A program made the translations under genes and the position numbers. The notes under the pieces were generated by a model. It was not told where the DNA came from, did not search any database, and worked only from the letters and a program-made list of their open reading frames with translations. From Schlesneria sp. DSM 10557 (GTDB lineage Bacteria > Planctomycetota > Planctomycetia > Planctomycetales > Planctomycetaceae), in NCBI RefSeq assembly GCF_041860085.1, contig NZ_CP124747.1, positions 4,836,001 to 4,900,000 on the forward strand: a stretch of 64,000 nt of DNA, written 5' to 3'. Below, piece by piece: positions 48,277 to 58,144 of this stretch (positions are counted from its first letter, which is position 1; every line of letters starts with the position of its first letter).

Positions 48277-49221
48277 CAATCGTAGGCTTTCCACTGTTCG
48301 ACGGCTCGCTCAAGGGTGAGCAGGAATGGTTGCGGCTGGATCCGGAGAGGCTTCCGTCGAAGTTGACGAGCCACAACCCCGGCGGGAAACTGCACTTGAG
48401 AAGAGATCTTTTCAAATCCCGCGTGACATCGTACCCCGCCACAAGTCCCTTGATAACCCGCTGGGACGATTTAAGCCCCTCTTTGGGAATTCGCTACTGT
48501 CTCTGAGTCTCATGCGCGTGTTGGATGTCATTCCAGAGAATCGACACGGTTTGATTCTCGTTTTTCGGATGCCATTGAAATGCGCGCTGCAGATTCGTGA
48601 GCACCTTGAGCACCTAATCGTCCAAATCCCTGTTTCGCAGGGGTTTCAATTAGATGCTCAAGCGTGAGCATCTTGAGCATGTTGAGCATCTAATCGACCG
48701 AACGATTCCACAGCAGGATTGTGACGCCGGGTGTCCGGACAACTCTGTTCGGATCGGTTGCATGAGGATTTCGCCTTTCACGTCGAGCCCGAAAGCGGCT
48801 GATTGGTACGGACAGAAAAAACTGGTCTCAGGAACCAATTCTGCCAGGCAAAGCCCGCAATCGATCCCCTTCGCCGATTGTTCCTGATCTTCTTTAATGA
48901 AAACAGAAAAATGCGTCAAGAGTAAGTGTCGTTCGGAAGTCGTTGTGACGGGTTGAGAATAACGCCCTCCTGTTCTGCTGCCGGGTCGGAGGCTTCGTGG
49001 GTTGCCTGCACTGCAAAGTTGCGTGTCGGCCGATGACGAGGTTCCGCTCGGAATCTGCGATTGTCGGGAAAAGACGTTAACGATGAGCGGCGCAATTAAC
49101 GGATCAGTGCAACATCCCGGTGGTTGGAAGCGGAGGCGATCTGTGTGGAAATTCCACTTTCAGATTGGGGCACCATGAAAGCCGAATTGGCTCACGATCC
49201 CACAGTTAAGCTTGCCCACAG
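48277..49221. other. intergenic region with TGAGCA repeats
   Basis: About 945 bases upstream of the VCBS gene and downstream of the histidine kinase at 49222. The notable content is the structured repeat at 48596-48694. Other open frames are short and domain-free. Confidence 0.5.
48596..48694. repeat. TGAGCA repeat cluster, copy B
   Basis: Five 9-bp units of the form nnTGAGCAn occur at 48596, 48605, 48663, 48672 and 48681, in two tandem blocks. A 13-bp inverted repeat (48649-48661 with 48682-48694) and an imperfect long stem with loop TTTCG join the blocks. Confidence 0.7.
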
Positions 49222-50757
49222 TTATGCTTGTCGCGGGAACCTGGCGACGACCTGAGTTCCGCAATCGGGCTGAGACTGAATTTCCAGCGTCCCACCGTGG
49301 GCCGAGATGATCTCGCTGGCGATACTCAATCCCAGACCCGTCCCCTGGTTGTCATCAAAGGTACGAGCACGGTCGCTTCGGAAGAAGGGTTCCAGCATGT
49401 GCGGGTGATCTGCCTCAGAGATGCCAATTCCCGAATCAGAAACGACAAGCCAGGCCTGGTCATCCTTGGGGAAGACCGAGACGTTGACCGTGCCGTTCGG
49501 TCGGTTATAGCGAATTGCATTAGTGATGAGATTTGTTGCAACCTGGTTCAGACGCAGGGGGTCTCCGTAAACGCGTGCAGGTTGCCAGTCCGTTGTGAGT
49601 TGGATCGATCGCTCGACCGCAAGGGGTTCCAGCAGCGTCACGACTTCTTTCACAATCTCCCCCAGATCGAGCGAAATCTGCCTCAGTTCGAGCTGGCCCA
49701 TGTCGGATCGGGCGAGAAGCATGAGGCCATCAATCAGTTGCTTCATTCGTCCGGCCGCAGTGACACAGGTTTCCAGGGCGCTGCGATAGTCTGCGGAACT
49801 GCGAAGCCGAGACAGAGTGTGTTCCGCCTGAGTCAGGATGACGGCGACTGGCGTCCGCAGTTCATGAGAAGCATCGGCTGTAAACCTGACCTGCCTCTCG
49901 AACGCTTGTTGCAGTCGGTCCAGCATGGTGTTGATTACGCGGCTGAGCCGTCCGACTTCGCTGGATGTGGCGGGTGAGTTGAGTCGCTGGTTCAACCGGC
50001 GCGACGAGATTTGCTCAGCTGTGGAAGTGATTCGTTCCAGAGGAAGGCAGATCCGTCGGGCCAACCACCAGGCGCCGGCGACTCCCACTGCCAGTGCCAT
50101 AACTCCGAACGTTGTGACTCCGATCAGGAGTCGACGCAGTTCATCGTTCTCTTTTGCCATGGGACGTCCGACCAGGACTTGCTCACCGCGGGGGCCGGTG
50201 ACGACGATTTCTGCATAGGGACCGTGCATTCGAGTGAGGTAGGGGCGGGGGCCGGTCAGAGACGACGGATCCTTCACGGGGGCAGCAAACGGAGGGTGAG
50301 GCATTGTCCCCCCGATATACTCGCCGTCCCGATCCCAGACAGCAAAGTAGGCATGATCACGAGGGGCCGGACCGAAGCGGTGCCGGTACGTCCTCGCGAT
50401 TCTCAGCGATGAGAGCTGATCGTGCTTCTGCAGGTCCTGTGAAAGGAGTTGTGCGGCGCCGAGAAGGTCGGCTTCTACCTGGCGATGGGTGGCCTGTCTG
50501 ACGAGCCAGTAGATCGACCCCCCGTACACCAAGACCAGCAGCGACAACAGGATCAATTGTGAGAGAACCAGATCGGTTCGAATCGATCGCGACCTGTGCC
50601 CCTCGTGTGGTTGTGTTGCTATTGAAGTGAGGGCCGCCGATGAGGTTGCAGCGCCAGCGCCGGGACTGGTTCGGTCGGGAAGTGGCGAAGAGTGAGAAAC
50701 AGGGGTGGTCGATATTGCGAGTGGCTCACGTTCCGATGGATTACTGGGTGACGACAT
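49222..50757 (-). CDS. sensor histidine kinase (membrane, HAMP-containing)
   Basis: A 511-residue kinase with two membrane segments (about 61-87 and 211-232) around a 120-residue periplasmic loop, then HAMP, a HisKA domain with His298 (FTADASHELRTPVAVI), and an ATPase domain (NLITNAIRYN, DSGIGISEADHPHMLEPFF, GTGLGLSIAS). It presumably phosphorylates the response regulator encoded immediately upstream. ATG 50757 overlaps the regulator's stop by 17 bases, indicating translational coupling, and AGGG is close to it. The periplasmic loop has no recognised ligand domain. Confidence 0.95.
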   Translation of the reverse strand: MSSPSNPSEREPLAISTTPVSHSSPLPDRTSPGAGAATSSAALTSIATQPHEGHRSRSIRTDLVLSQLILLSLLVLVYGGSIYWLVRQATHRQVEADLLGAAQLLSQDLQKHDQLSSLRIARTYRHRFGPAPRDHAYFAVWDRDGEYIGGTMPHPPFAAPVKDPSSLTGPRPYLTRMHGPYAEIVVTGPRGEQVLVGRPMAKENDELRRLLIGVTTFGVMALAVGVAGAWWLARRICLPLERITSTAEQISSRRLNQRLNSPATSSEVGRLSRVINTMLDRLQQAFERQVRFTADASHELRTPVAVILTQAEHTLSRLRSSADYRSALETCVTAAGRMKQLIDGLMLLARSDMGQLELRQISLDLGEIVKEVVTLLEPLAVERSIQLTTDWQPARVYGDPLRLNQVATNLITNAIRYNRPNGTVNVSVFPKDDQAWLVVSDSGIGISEADHPHMLEPFFRSDRARTFDDNQGTGLGLSIASEIISAHGGTLEIQSQPDCGTQVVARFPRQA

Positions 50758-51394
50758 AACCCTGTCCCCGCCGGGTGGCAATGACGTCCCGGCCAAGCTT
50801 TTTGCGTATGTTCGAGATGTGCACATCCAGCGAATTCGAAATGCTGTTGTCCGATTCATCTAACAGGTGATCTGTGATTTCATTACGAGAGACCACGCGT
50901 CCGCGATGGAGTACCAGATACTCCAGTACCGAAAATTCGCGTGCCGTCAGTTGTAGATCGACTTCATCCCGCAGGACGCGTCGACCTCGCAGGTCGACGA
51001 CCAGATCCTCCAGCGAGATTGTCGACTGCGACTGACCGGCGGAGCGGCGAATCAGTGCTCGCAGTCTCGCTAATAACTCCACTCTTTCGAATGGTTTGGA
51101 CAGGTAATCGTCCGCACCCAGATCCAGACCCAGCACGCGATCCGAAAGCGCATCCCGAGCGGAGAGGATCAAGACCGGAGTATTATGCGTTTCACGGAGG
51201 GATTCGAGCAGCTCCCACCCGTCCATTTGCGGGAGAAGAAGATCCAGAATCACGGCGTCATAGGGCCACGTCACCGCCTTCGATAACCCTTCGTGCCCAT
51301 CGACAGCGACGTCGACACAGTAACCCGATTCTTCCAGAATCTCGCGCAATAGCCGGCGGATGTTGGGTTCATCTTCTATGACAAGAACTCGCAC
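50741..51394 (-). CDS. OmpR/PhoB-family response regulator
   Basis: A 217-residue regulator with a receiver domain (phosphoacceptor Asp51 in VILDLLLPQMDG, Lys100 in LSKP) and a C-terminal winged-helix DNA-binding domain (TAREFSVLEYLVLHRGRVVSR, VHISNIRKKLG). GTG 51394 is chosen because AGGAGAGG lies at the right distance and the domain starts there; an in-frame extension to 51661 has no domain. It overlaps the kinase gene and lies downstream of the secreted tandem-repeat protein. Confidence 0.95.
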   Translation of the reverse strand: MRVLVIEDEPNIRRLLREILEESGYCVDVAVDGHEGLSKAVTWPYDAVILDLLLPQMDGWELLESLRETHNTPVLILSARDALSDRVLGLDLGADDYLSKPFERVELLARLRALIRRSAGQSQSTISLEDLVVDLRGRRVLRDEVDLQLTAREFSVLEYLVLHRGRVVSRNEITDHLLDESDNSISNSLDVHISNIRKKLGRDVIATRRGQGYVVTQ

Positions 51395-51722
51395 GCTGCG
51401 TTCCTCTCCTTGGCAGAGCTCATCGAATTGCCGCACGAAACAAGGCAAATGCCATGCCATGTTTTGGTCGTCAGAATGGACGACTCTCCTCACGTGACTC
51501 AATGGACTTGTCCCATGAGAGCCGCTCGGGGAGTTTATTTCGCAATCACGCCGAAAGAATCGCGAAGGAAAGTAGATGATGAACAGGGACGGCCACATGG
51601 CTTTCGCATGGACATTCTCGACGGCAGGATAGGACGTCGAGATATAGAAGTCCTGCGACACATGTGTCCGTCCCGAGGTGAATCACTGAAATGGAGAAGT
51701 TGCCAATGAGATCGCAATTACC

Positions 51723-52496
51723 TTATGGCTTCTGATTGGCTTCGAGCAATCTGCGAATTGCCCTCAGCTCTTCGAGGATTTCAGCGAAAGGTGGCGCATG
51801 TTCGTGGCGCCCGGGTTCGTCGCGTTCGAGGATTTTTCCGGTCGCTGACGAGGTAATTCTGTCGGCATGAAGGTGGATGTCTCCCTTCGGAGTCTCGTGT
51901 CGGCGGCCTTCGACCTTCACCTCGTCTCCGACTTTCGCGAGGGCTTGTAACTCCTCGCCCAGGTGTGGGGGAAGCTTGACTTCCGTGCCCTCCTCGAGAG
52001 CGAACCCGTCGACATCACCGTGCTTGTTTTTATGAAAGTCCCGGATTTTTCCGGCGGCCGACATGGGTCGTTCGGCCTCGCGCCGTGGGCCGTGGGGCGG
52101 ACGTGGGCCACGGGGTGGTGCTGGTTCATCAATTTCGATCTTCGAATTCCCGCTCTCGATCCGCTCGGCACGGAAGACGGCGTCCCCTTTGGGGGTCGTG
52201 TGGTCATGTCCGTAAACTTTCACCTGGCTGTCGGGGGAGACGATTTTCTGAACCTCATCTCCCACGTGCGGCGGAAAATGAACTTTGGTTCCGTCCTCGA
52301 GCAGAAGACCGTCGACGTCGCCTCGACCGTTCTTCACGTAACTTTTGACGCGGCCCGTAACAGTTTTTGATCTTTCTTTCACTGCTTCGCTCCCCGGCGG
52401 TTTCGTTTCCTGGCCCGTTACCAATGGAAGTAGCCCAAGACCGCTGATTCCCAATCCCGCAAACAGAGTCAACGCCAGCCGATTTGTGCATTTCAT
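51723..52496 (-). CDS. secreted protein with two OB-fold-like repeats
   Basis: A 257-residue protein with a signal peptide (about 1-28, ending VTGQE-like) and two copies of an about 70-residue domain: one near 47-115 (GRGDVDGLLLEDGTKVHFPPH) and one near 150-218 (HGDVDGFALEEGTEVKLPPH), each ending TPKGD. Between them is a Pro/Arg/His-rich linker; a charged helix (FAEILEELRAIRRLLEA) ends the protein. The pattern resembles BOF or DUF5666 OB-folds, which are often encoded next to two-component systems. A Fur-box-like palindrome lies about 120 bases upstream. ATG 52496 has GAGAGG upstream. Confidence 0.8.
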   Translation of the reverse strand: MKCTNRLALTLFAGLGISGLGLLPLVTGQETKPPGSEAVKERSKTVTGRVKSYVKNGRGDVDGLLLEDGTKVHFPPHVGDEVQKIVSPDSQVKVYGHDHTTPKGDAVFRAERIESGNSKIEIDEPAPPRGPRPPHGPRREAERPMSAAGKIRDFHKNKHGDVDGFALEEGTEVKLPPHLGEELQALAKVGDEVKVEGRRHETPKGDIHLHADRITSSATGKILERDEPGRHEHAPPFAEILEELRAIRRLLEANQKP

Positions 52497-52610
52497 TATG
52501 TATCAGCCTCTCATGATGCAATCCCGACACCGCTCAGGTCCACGCTGGACATAAGCGATGTCGCAGTACTCAATCATCACGATAGGCGCACAAGATTAAG
52601 CCGGCCTAAA

Positions 52611-52629
52611 GTCAATGATTATCATTCCA
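52611..52629. promoter_or_regulatory. Fur-box-like palindrome
   Basis: The core AATGATTATCATT (52614-52626) matches the central 13 positions of the Fur consensus palindrome perfectly on one strand; flanks match poorly. It lies about 118 bases upstream of the gene starting at 52496 and about 160 from rsmD's 3' end. Confidence 0.55.
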
Positions 52630-52786
52630 GTAAGGTTTGAGTGTGAGTAGGTTGCGATAATGAGAGGCTTTCGGAGGTCGTCAAAGACTGCTGCTGAATC
52701 GACGGAAGGCCAGTCTATTTTGCCACTGCCTGGAACCGGTTCCAGGTCGACAGGTCGTCCACGGAGCGTACGTGCGGGAGTCGAGT

Positions 52787-53425
52787 TCAGGCAGGATCGA
52801 TGGTCTCGTCGCTTTCCTCATGCTCCGACGGAATGGCGGGAATCAGGTCCATCCGCTTTCGCATCAGGTGGATGTCCATGCTGGCGATGGTCAGGACCTG
52901 GGTTGTTTCCCAGGCGAGCGGCATGATGAATTTGGCATCGCAAGGGGTTCGAAGTACCAGCAATGCGTCGTCGCTGGTCAGCTCGCGGCGCGTCAGCCGA
53001 TCGAGTGATCGATACAGCAGCTTCCCGGGGTGCAGGTCTTTTTCGATCATGAAGTAGGGGGGATCGAAAAAGATGACGTTGTACGGATACCAGTCTTTCC
53101 CCTGTGCTTTGAAGGAACAGCGGAGGCAGTCGACACGCCAGCAGAGGGTCCGGTCGGTCACCTTGAGGCTCTCGACATTCTTGACCAGCAGTTCATGAGC
53201 CCGATGATCCTGCTCGCAGAAGACGACGCTGGCCGCTCCGCGGCTGAGTGATTCCAGCCCCAGTGTGCCCGTTCCCGAGTAAACGTCGAGAACCCTGCTT
53301 CCCGGAAGTCGGTGCCGGATGTGGTCAAACAGCATGACCTTCGCCCGGTCAATAATCGGGCGGGTCGTCATTCCAGGGTTGGTGAGAAGCGTTCGTCGAC
53401 GAAACTGTCCGGCAATAATTCGCAT
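52787..53425 (-). CDS. rsmD: 16S rRNA (guanine966-N2)-methyltransferase RsmD
   Basis: A 212-residue methyltransferase with the RsmD N-terminus MRIIAGQFRRR, SAM motif VLDVYSGTGTLGLESLSRGA and catalytic DPPY (FFDPPYF). It methylates a guanine of 16S rRNA during small-subunit assembly. ATG 53425 starts the conserved domain; an extension to 53485 is non-homologous. It stands alone between the Fur-box region and ftsK's 3' end. Confidence 0.93.
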   Translation of the reverse strand: MRIIAGQFRRRTLLTNPGMTTRPIIDRAKVMLFDHIRHRLPGSRVLDVYSGTGTLGLESLSRGAASVVFCEQDHRAHELLVKNVESLKVTDRTLCWRVDCLRCSFKAQGKDWYPYNVIFFDPPYFMIEKDLHPGKLLYRSLDRLTRRELTSDDALLVLRTPCDAKFIMPLAWETTQVLTIASMDIHLMRKRMDLIPAIPSEHEESDETIDPA

Positions 53426-53622
53426 GCATGCACTTTCGGGAGGATCGAAAAGGGCGAGTATAGCAGATTGGCATTTCAGTCCCAATTCGCGGGAGACTGA
53501 CCGTGCCGGGGATCGAGGAGGCTGCCGGGGAGGTTTTCCTCCCGGCTTGGCCGTTCCGCCAGCGTCACGCGGCGTGGTACAGCGGTTCGCCGATCATCTT
53601 GTTTCCGTCCGAACGGGAAATC

Positions 53623-56406
53623 CTACCTGCGGCCGGAAGCCATGCGGGATTCCTTGAGCTCTTCCCATTCATCCATGGTCATGACGACTTCCCGGGCCTG
53701 GCTGCCGTTGTAGCCACCGACAATCCCATCCTCGGCCATCCAGTCGATCAGCCGTGCGCCACGACCATAGCCAACGCCCAGGGCTCGCTGCAGCAGCGAA
53801 ACGCTTCCCCGGCCTTCCCGGATGACAACTTCCACGGCGTCGTCATAAACGTCATCGCGTTCGCGTGGTTCGCTCGATCCACTTCCTTTACCACCCTTGC
53901 CAGACGGAGCCGCCTTCAGTTTGACAAGTTCTTCGTCGTACTGGGGTTCCTGATCGGCGAAGAACTCGATTACCTTTTCGACTTCTTCGTCGCTGACGTA
54001 GGTTCCCTGAGCCCGTTGGAGCGAACTGGTTTCCGGAGCCATGTAAAGCATGTCTCCCTTACCCAGCAACTTGTCGGCGCCCATTTCGTCCAGCACCACA
54101 CGGCTGTCCATACGGCTGGCGACCTGGAACGAGATACGGGCTGGCAGGTTTGACTTGATCAGGCCTGTGATGACGTCGACGGTCGGCTTCTGGGTCGCGA
54201 GGACCAGATGGATGCCCACGGCTCGGGACTTTTGTGCCAACCGGATGATGTGCCCTTCGACGTCTTTCCCCGAGGTCATCATCATGTCAGCCATTTCGTC
54301 GGCGACGATGACGATGTAAGGAATGAAATCAGGGACCATTTCCGCTTCAGGAGTACCTTCCTCAAGCCCCATCTTGGCCAGAATCTTTTCACGGCCCAGC
54401 TTGTTGTAGGAGTCGATATGGCGGACCCCGACGGCGGACAGGAGCTGGTAACGTTCTTCCATCTTGTCGACGGCCCAGCCCAGCACGGCTTCGGCCTTCT
54501 TCATGTCGGTGATCACCGGATGCATCAGGTGCGGGATGCGGCTGTAGGGGCTCAGTTCGACCATCTTGGGGTCGATCATCAGCATCTTGACCTGGTCGGG
54601 GCTGCGGGTCATCAGCATCGAGACGATCAGTGTGTTCAGACAAACGCTCTTGCCTGTCCCGGTACGACCGGCGATCAACAGGTGAGGCATCTTGCACATG
54701 TCCACGACCAGTGGCTTGCCGCTGGCATCCTTCCCCAAAAACATGGGAAGCGCTTTCGACTCGATGTCTGCAGCCGATGACGTGATGAGCTCTTTCAGCC
54801 GTACCATGACACGCACGGCATTCGGGACCTCGACCCCGACGGTGTTCTTGCCGGGAATCGGGGCAATGACACGCACGGACGAGACGCGCAGGGCGATCGC
54901 CAGATCGTCGGCCAGTGAGGTCACTTTTGACAGACGCAGACCCTTTTCAAGTTCCAGTTCGAATTGCGTAATCACCGGGCCGGTGTCGATTTCGACGACC
55001 TTGATGTTCAGGCCGAATTCCTGGAACGTCTTCTCCAGTGTCGCGGCTGCAATCTTGGCTTTCGAGGCCAGCGTGTCGTAAGGGAATGCCTCGGCGTCAT
55101 CCAGAATCGAGATGTCCGGCAGGCTGTACGGTCCGCTCAATGCCGCTTCCGCTTCTGACTCCGAGACACGTGCGTTCATCCCGATCGGCGGGTTGACCCG
55201 AATTGGCGATCGATCGGGCGAAAGCGTAAACGACTTCGGCGCAGGGGCGTCGTCATCGATCAGAGAATCCCCCTCAGGAAGGTCTTCTTCGAAAGAGTGG
55301 TCTGCAAAGGATTCGTCCTCGCGGGAGTCGAGTGTTTCGGAAAGGGGCTCCACCTCGGCGGTCGGCGCAGGAGTCTCCTGTTCGGACGTGGCGTTCGTTT
55401 CCTTCTTTCGCCACGGGCTGAAGAACCGCTGTCGCAGCGAGGGCTTGTCGGACGGAGCGGCGGCGTCAGGTTCGTCGCTGATCTCTGAGACGGGCTCCTC
55501 GGTGTCTGGAGCCAACGTGTCGTCGGTCGCTGCGGTCTCGCTTTCTTGGGAGAGCTCGTTCGCAGGATTAGAGATCATGCTGACGATCGCCGCCAGGGCC
55601 TCAGGCGACAAGTTGCCGTCGCTGACCACGACATGCGAGTCTGTCGCCACGTTCTCAGCCGTAGAATCATCCGACCGCGGTTCGTCCGGCTTCGAAAGAT
55701 TCGCAGCAGGTTCAATCGTCGGTTCAGGCGAAGTCACCCGTTCCGGGGTCGCAACAACCTTGCTGACGGGCTCGGCAGCTTCCACTGGACGGGAGGTGGC
55801 AACCTTCGGTGGGGCAGGTTTGGCGGACTTTCGAGGGCCTTTTCCGAACGCCAGGCGACTCCACATCGTGATGGGCAAGGCGCACAGCGAGAGGATTGTC
55901 CAGCAAAGACGCTGTTCTCCGGTCAGCATGACCCCTGCGACGATCGCGGTGGCGATCATGATCAGGCTGCCCACCCGGGAGAATTGCTGATCGAGCAGAA
56001 TGGTGCTCCATGCACCGACGTAGCCCCCATTTCCGGTCATCGAACCGGACAGGGGAACGGGAAGATACCACTGGGAGAGCGCGCACACGCTGAACATGAT
56101 CAGGATCGCACCGCACAGACGTGTGAGCGGATCCTTGTAGACGTCTCGCGCGAACAGCCGGACGTCCAGAATGACAAGCACGACCAGAACGACATACGCT
56201 CCGGCCCCAAAGGCATTGATCAGGGTGTGAGAGAGGAGAGCACCCGTCGCTCCGCAGAGATTCATCGGCGGGTTATGGGTGGGGTAGACGATGTGAGCGG
56301 GAGGATCAGCCGGGTGATGGCTGACCAGGCTCAAGCCGACAAAGACCGTCGTCGCCAGTAAGGCGAGCGCCAGCAGGTCGGTTCTGAGCCGCCCGTAATC
56401 GATCAT
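53623..56406 (-). CDS. ftsK: DNA translocase FtsK
   Basis: A 927-residue translocase that pumps chromosomal DNA to the septum during division. Four N-terminal transmembrane helices (about 10-170) precede a long low-complexity, acidic linker (about 190-420), the RecA-like motor with Walker A GRTGTGKSVCLN near residue 583, and a winged-helix gamma domain (VVIREGRGSVSLLQRALGVGYGRGARLIDWM) near the C-terminus. ATG 56406 follows GGGAGGAAC. A 210-base gap from coaB suggests its own promoter. Confidence 0.96.
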   Translation of the reverse strand: MIDYGRLRTDLLALALLATTVFVGLSLVSHHPADPPAHIVYPTHNPPMNLCGATGALLSHTLINAFGAGAYVVLVVLVILDVRLFARDVYKDPLTRLCGAILIMFSVCALSQWYLPVPLSGSMTGNGGYVGAWSTILLDQQFSRVGSLIMIATAIVAGVMLTGEQRLCWTILSLCALPITMWSRLAFGKGPRKSAKPAPPKVATSRPVEAAEPVSKVVATPERVTSPEPTIEPAANLSKPDEPRSDDSTAENVATDSHVVVSDGNLSPEALAAIVSMISNPANELSQESETAATDDTLAPDTEEPVSEISDEPDAAAPSDKPSLRQRFFSPWRKKETNATSEQETPAPTAEVEPLSETLDSREDESFADHSFEEDLPEGDSLIDDDAPAPKSFTLSPDRSPIRVNPPIGMNARVSESEAEAALSGPYSLPDISILDDAEAFPYDTLASKAKIAAATLEKTFQEFGLNIKVVEIDTGPVITQFELELEKGLRLSKVTSLADDLAIALRVSSVRVIAPIPGKNTVGVEVPNAVRVMVRLKELITSSAADIESKALPMFLGKDASGKPLVVDMCKMPHLLIAGRTGTGKSVCLNTLIVSMLMTRSPDQVKMLMIDPKMVELSPYSRIPHLMHPVITDMKKAEAVLGWAVDKMEERYQLLSAVGVRHIDSYNKLGREKILAKMGLEEGTPEAEMVPDFIPYIVIVADEMADMMMTSGKDVEGHIIRLAQKSRAVGIHLVLATQKPTVDVITGLIKSNLPARISFQVASRMDSRVVLDEMGADKLLGKGDMLYMAPETSSLQRAQGTYVSDEEVEKVIEFFADQEPQYDEELVKLKAAPSGKGGKGSGSSEPRERDDVYDDAVEVVIREGRGSVSLLQRALGVGYGRGARLIDWMAEDGIVGGYNGSQAREVVMTMDEWEELKESRMASGRR

Positions 56407-56616
56407 TGTTCCTCCCAGAGCGGTTCTTCACCTTGTGAACGCGTTTCGACAGGCGAATCGTCAGCCGTCTCATCCCTGGTGAAGCCACTGAATAAACAGA
56501 GTCCACAGAGAAACGTAGCACGGGTTTCGCAGCGCCGTTGAAAAAAGTGAACGTTCGGCGGCGTCTTTCCCCAAAAAGGGGATGGATCAGAGCGGTTGGT
56601 AGGGATCTGCGGGGCT

Positions 56617-57243
56617 TCAGCTTGTCAGATGAGCCGCGATCCATTGCCAGAGCTGGCTGGCGACGTCGGTCTTGGAGCCGGAGTAGTTCGCGACGCCTTT
56701 GCCGGATTTGTCGATGATTTCGATCTCGTTGTTCATCGAACCAATTGCGGTGGGACGGTTGAGGACGATGGCGTCGCAGTTCTTGTGTTTCAGCTTGCGA
56801 AGTGCGTTGATGTGAGCAAACTCGTCTGATTCGAGTGCGAACCCGACAATCCAGCGGCTTCCTTTGTTCATCCCGAGTTCGGCCAGGACGTCGGCGGTTT
56901 CCACCAGTTCCAGCTCGAGCGAGACCCCCGTCTTGGCGAGTTTCCCCTGGAAGCGTTCACGCGGGCGATAGTCGCAAACGGCTGCGGTGGCAATGACCCC
57001 GTCGCAGTCACCGAACAGGCGGTTGCACGTGTTGAGCAGTTGTTCTGTCGTCTCAACGTTGTGGGTTTCGCAGCCTTCAGGGGGAGTCAATGTCACAGGG
57101 CCCGTGACGAGCACTGCTTCGTGGCCTGCTGCCACGATCGCTTCGGCGATCGCGTATCCCATGCGTCCGCTGCTGGCATTGGAGAGGTATCGGACGTCGT
57201 CGAGGTATTCGCGGGTGGGGCCAGCGGTGATCAGGATTCGCAT
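56617..57243 (-). CDS. coaB: phosphopantothenate-cysteine ligase CoaB
   Basis: A 208-residue ligase that joins cysteine to 4'-phosphopantothenate in CoA synthesis. It begins with MRILITAGPTREYLDDVRYLSN and keeps the family's IATAAVCDYRP and ALESDE motifs. In many bacteria it is fused to CoaC as CoaBC; here coaC is a separate gene just upstream, 28 bases away. ATG 57243 begins at the conserved core; an extension to 57342 lies inside coaC and is unlikely. Confidence 0.93.
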   Translation of the reverse strand: MRILITAGPTREYLDDVRYLSNASSGRMGYAIAEAIVAAGHEAVLVTGPVTLTPPEGCETHNVETTEQLLNTCNRLFGDCDGVIATAAVCDYRPRERFQGKLAKTGVSLELELVETADVLAELGMNKGSRWIVGFALESDEFAHINALRKLKHKNCDAIVLNRPTAIGSMNNEIEIIDKSGKGVANYSGSKTDVASQLWQWIAAHLTS

Positions 57244-57271
57244 GAGTCTCAATTCTTGAGCCGCTTCAGGC

Positions 57272-57817
57272 TCACGCAGATTCGAGGAGTTTCGTGATCG
57301 CCGCCAGGATTTCGGCCGGCTCGGCCATACGGCCGGCGCCAACCTGACCGCAGCTCAACCAACCCGATCCCGGGGCCACAAAGTTCGCTCCGTCTTCACG
57401 AAGCTGGGTGACATTCCGCTGAACGGCTTTCTTCTCCCACATTTCGCAATTCATGGCGGGGGCGAGCAGCAGTGGGCAGGTCGCGGTGAGGACGAGGGTG
57501 GAAAGCAGGTCGCCGGCGAAACCTCCTGCTGCCTGGGCGAGGAAATGTGCGGTCGCCGGCGCCACGACAAACAGTTCGGCACGTTGGGCCAGACCGATAT
57601 GCTCGCCGCGATAGTGTTCGACCGGGTCGAACGAACCCGTGTAGACCGGACGTCCGGTCAGGGCTTCAAACGTGGTCGCACCGATGAACTGGGAGGCGGA
57701 GTGAGTCATGACGACTGATACATGGCCACCCGCCTGGACCAGCTTGCTGCAGAGATCGGCTGATTTATACGCGGCGATCCCGCCGGTCACCCCCAGCAAT
57801 ATTTCGCGGCCCTTCAT
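57272..57817 (-). CDS. coaC: phosphopantothenoylcysteine decarboxylase CoaC
   Basis: A 181-residue FMN flavoprotein that decarboxylates phosphopantothenoylcysteine, making 4'-phosphopantetheine. The flavoprotein start [17 protein letters not shown], the active-site region [20 protein letters not shown] and the PAMNCEMW motif are present. It is the first half of the split CoaBC pair. It lies 43 bases after rpoZ. Confidence 0.95.
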   Translation of the reverse strand: MKGREILLGVTGGIAAYKSADLCSKLVQAGGHVSVVMTHSASQFIGATTFEALTGRPVYTGSFDPVEHYRGEHIGLAQRAELFVVAPATAHFLAQAAGGFAGDLLSTLVLTATCPLLLAPAMNCEMWEKKAVQRNVTQLREDGANFVAPGSGWLSCGQVGAGRMAEPAEILAAITKLLESA

Positions 57818-57860
57818 CGTCGGCGCGACCTCGATTGGATATCAAGAGACTCGTCAGGGC

Positions 57861-58127
57861 TTACATGTCGTCCAGTGACGGTCCGCTGGAGAAGTGGCGT
57901 TCCCGGTTTTCGTCTCCGCGGGTCATCACAGCACCACTGGCATCCAGGTAGATTTTGTCCTGAATGATTTCCTGAACGACGATTTCCATCGCGTTCTTGC
58001 TCTGGGTTTCCACGAGCGGACGAGTACCACGGTTGAGGACAACCATGCGTTTCTGGATCAGCGATGACAACTTGAAACGTCCGCCGACCTTCTTAACGAT
58101 CTCTTCTTCTTTCAGTTCGTCCAGCAT
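57861..58127 (-). CDS. rpoZ: RNA polymerase omega subunit
   Basis: An 88-residue omega subunit that stabilises RNA polymerase assembly. The conserved [24 protein letters not shown] is present near residues 17-42. Neighbours gmk and coaC/coaB are its usual ones. It is 17 bases after gmk, so translation is probably linked. Confidence 0.9.
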   Translation of the reverse strand: MLDELKEEEIVKKVGGRFKLSSLIQKRMVVLNRGTRPLVETQSKNAMEIVVQEIIQDKIYLDASGAVMTRGDENRERHFSSGPSLDDM

Positions 58128-58144
58128 ATCGAATTCCAGTTAGA

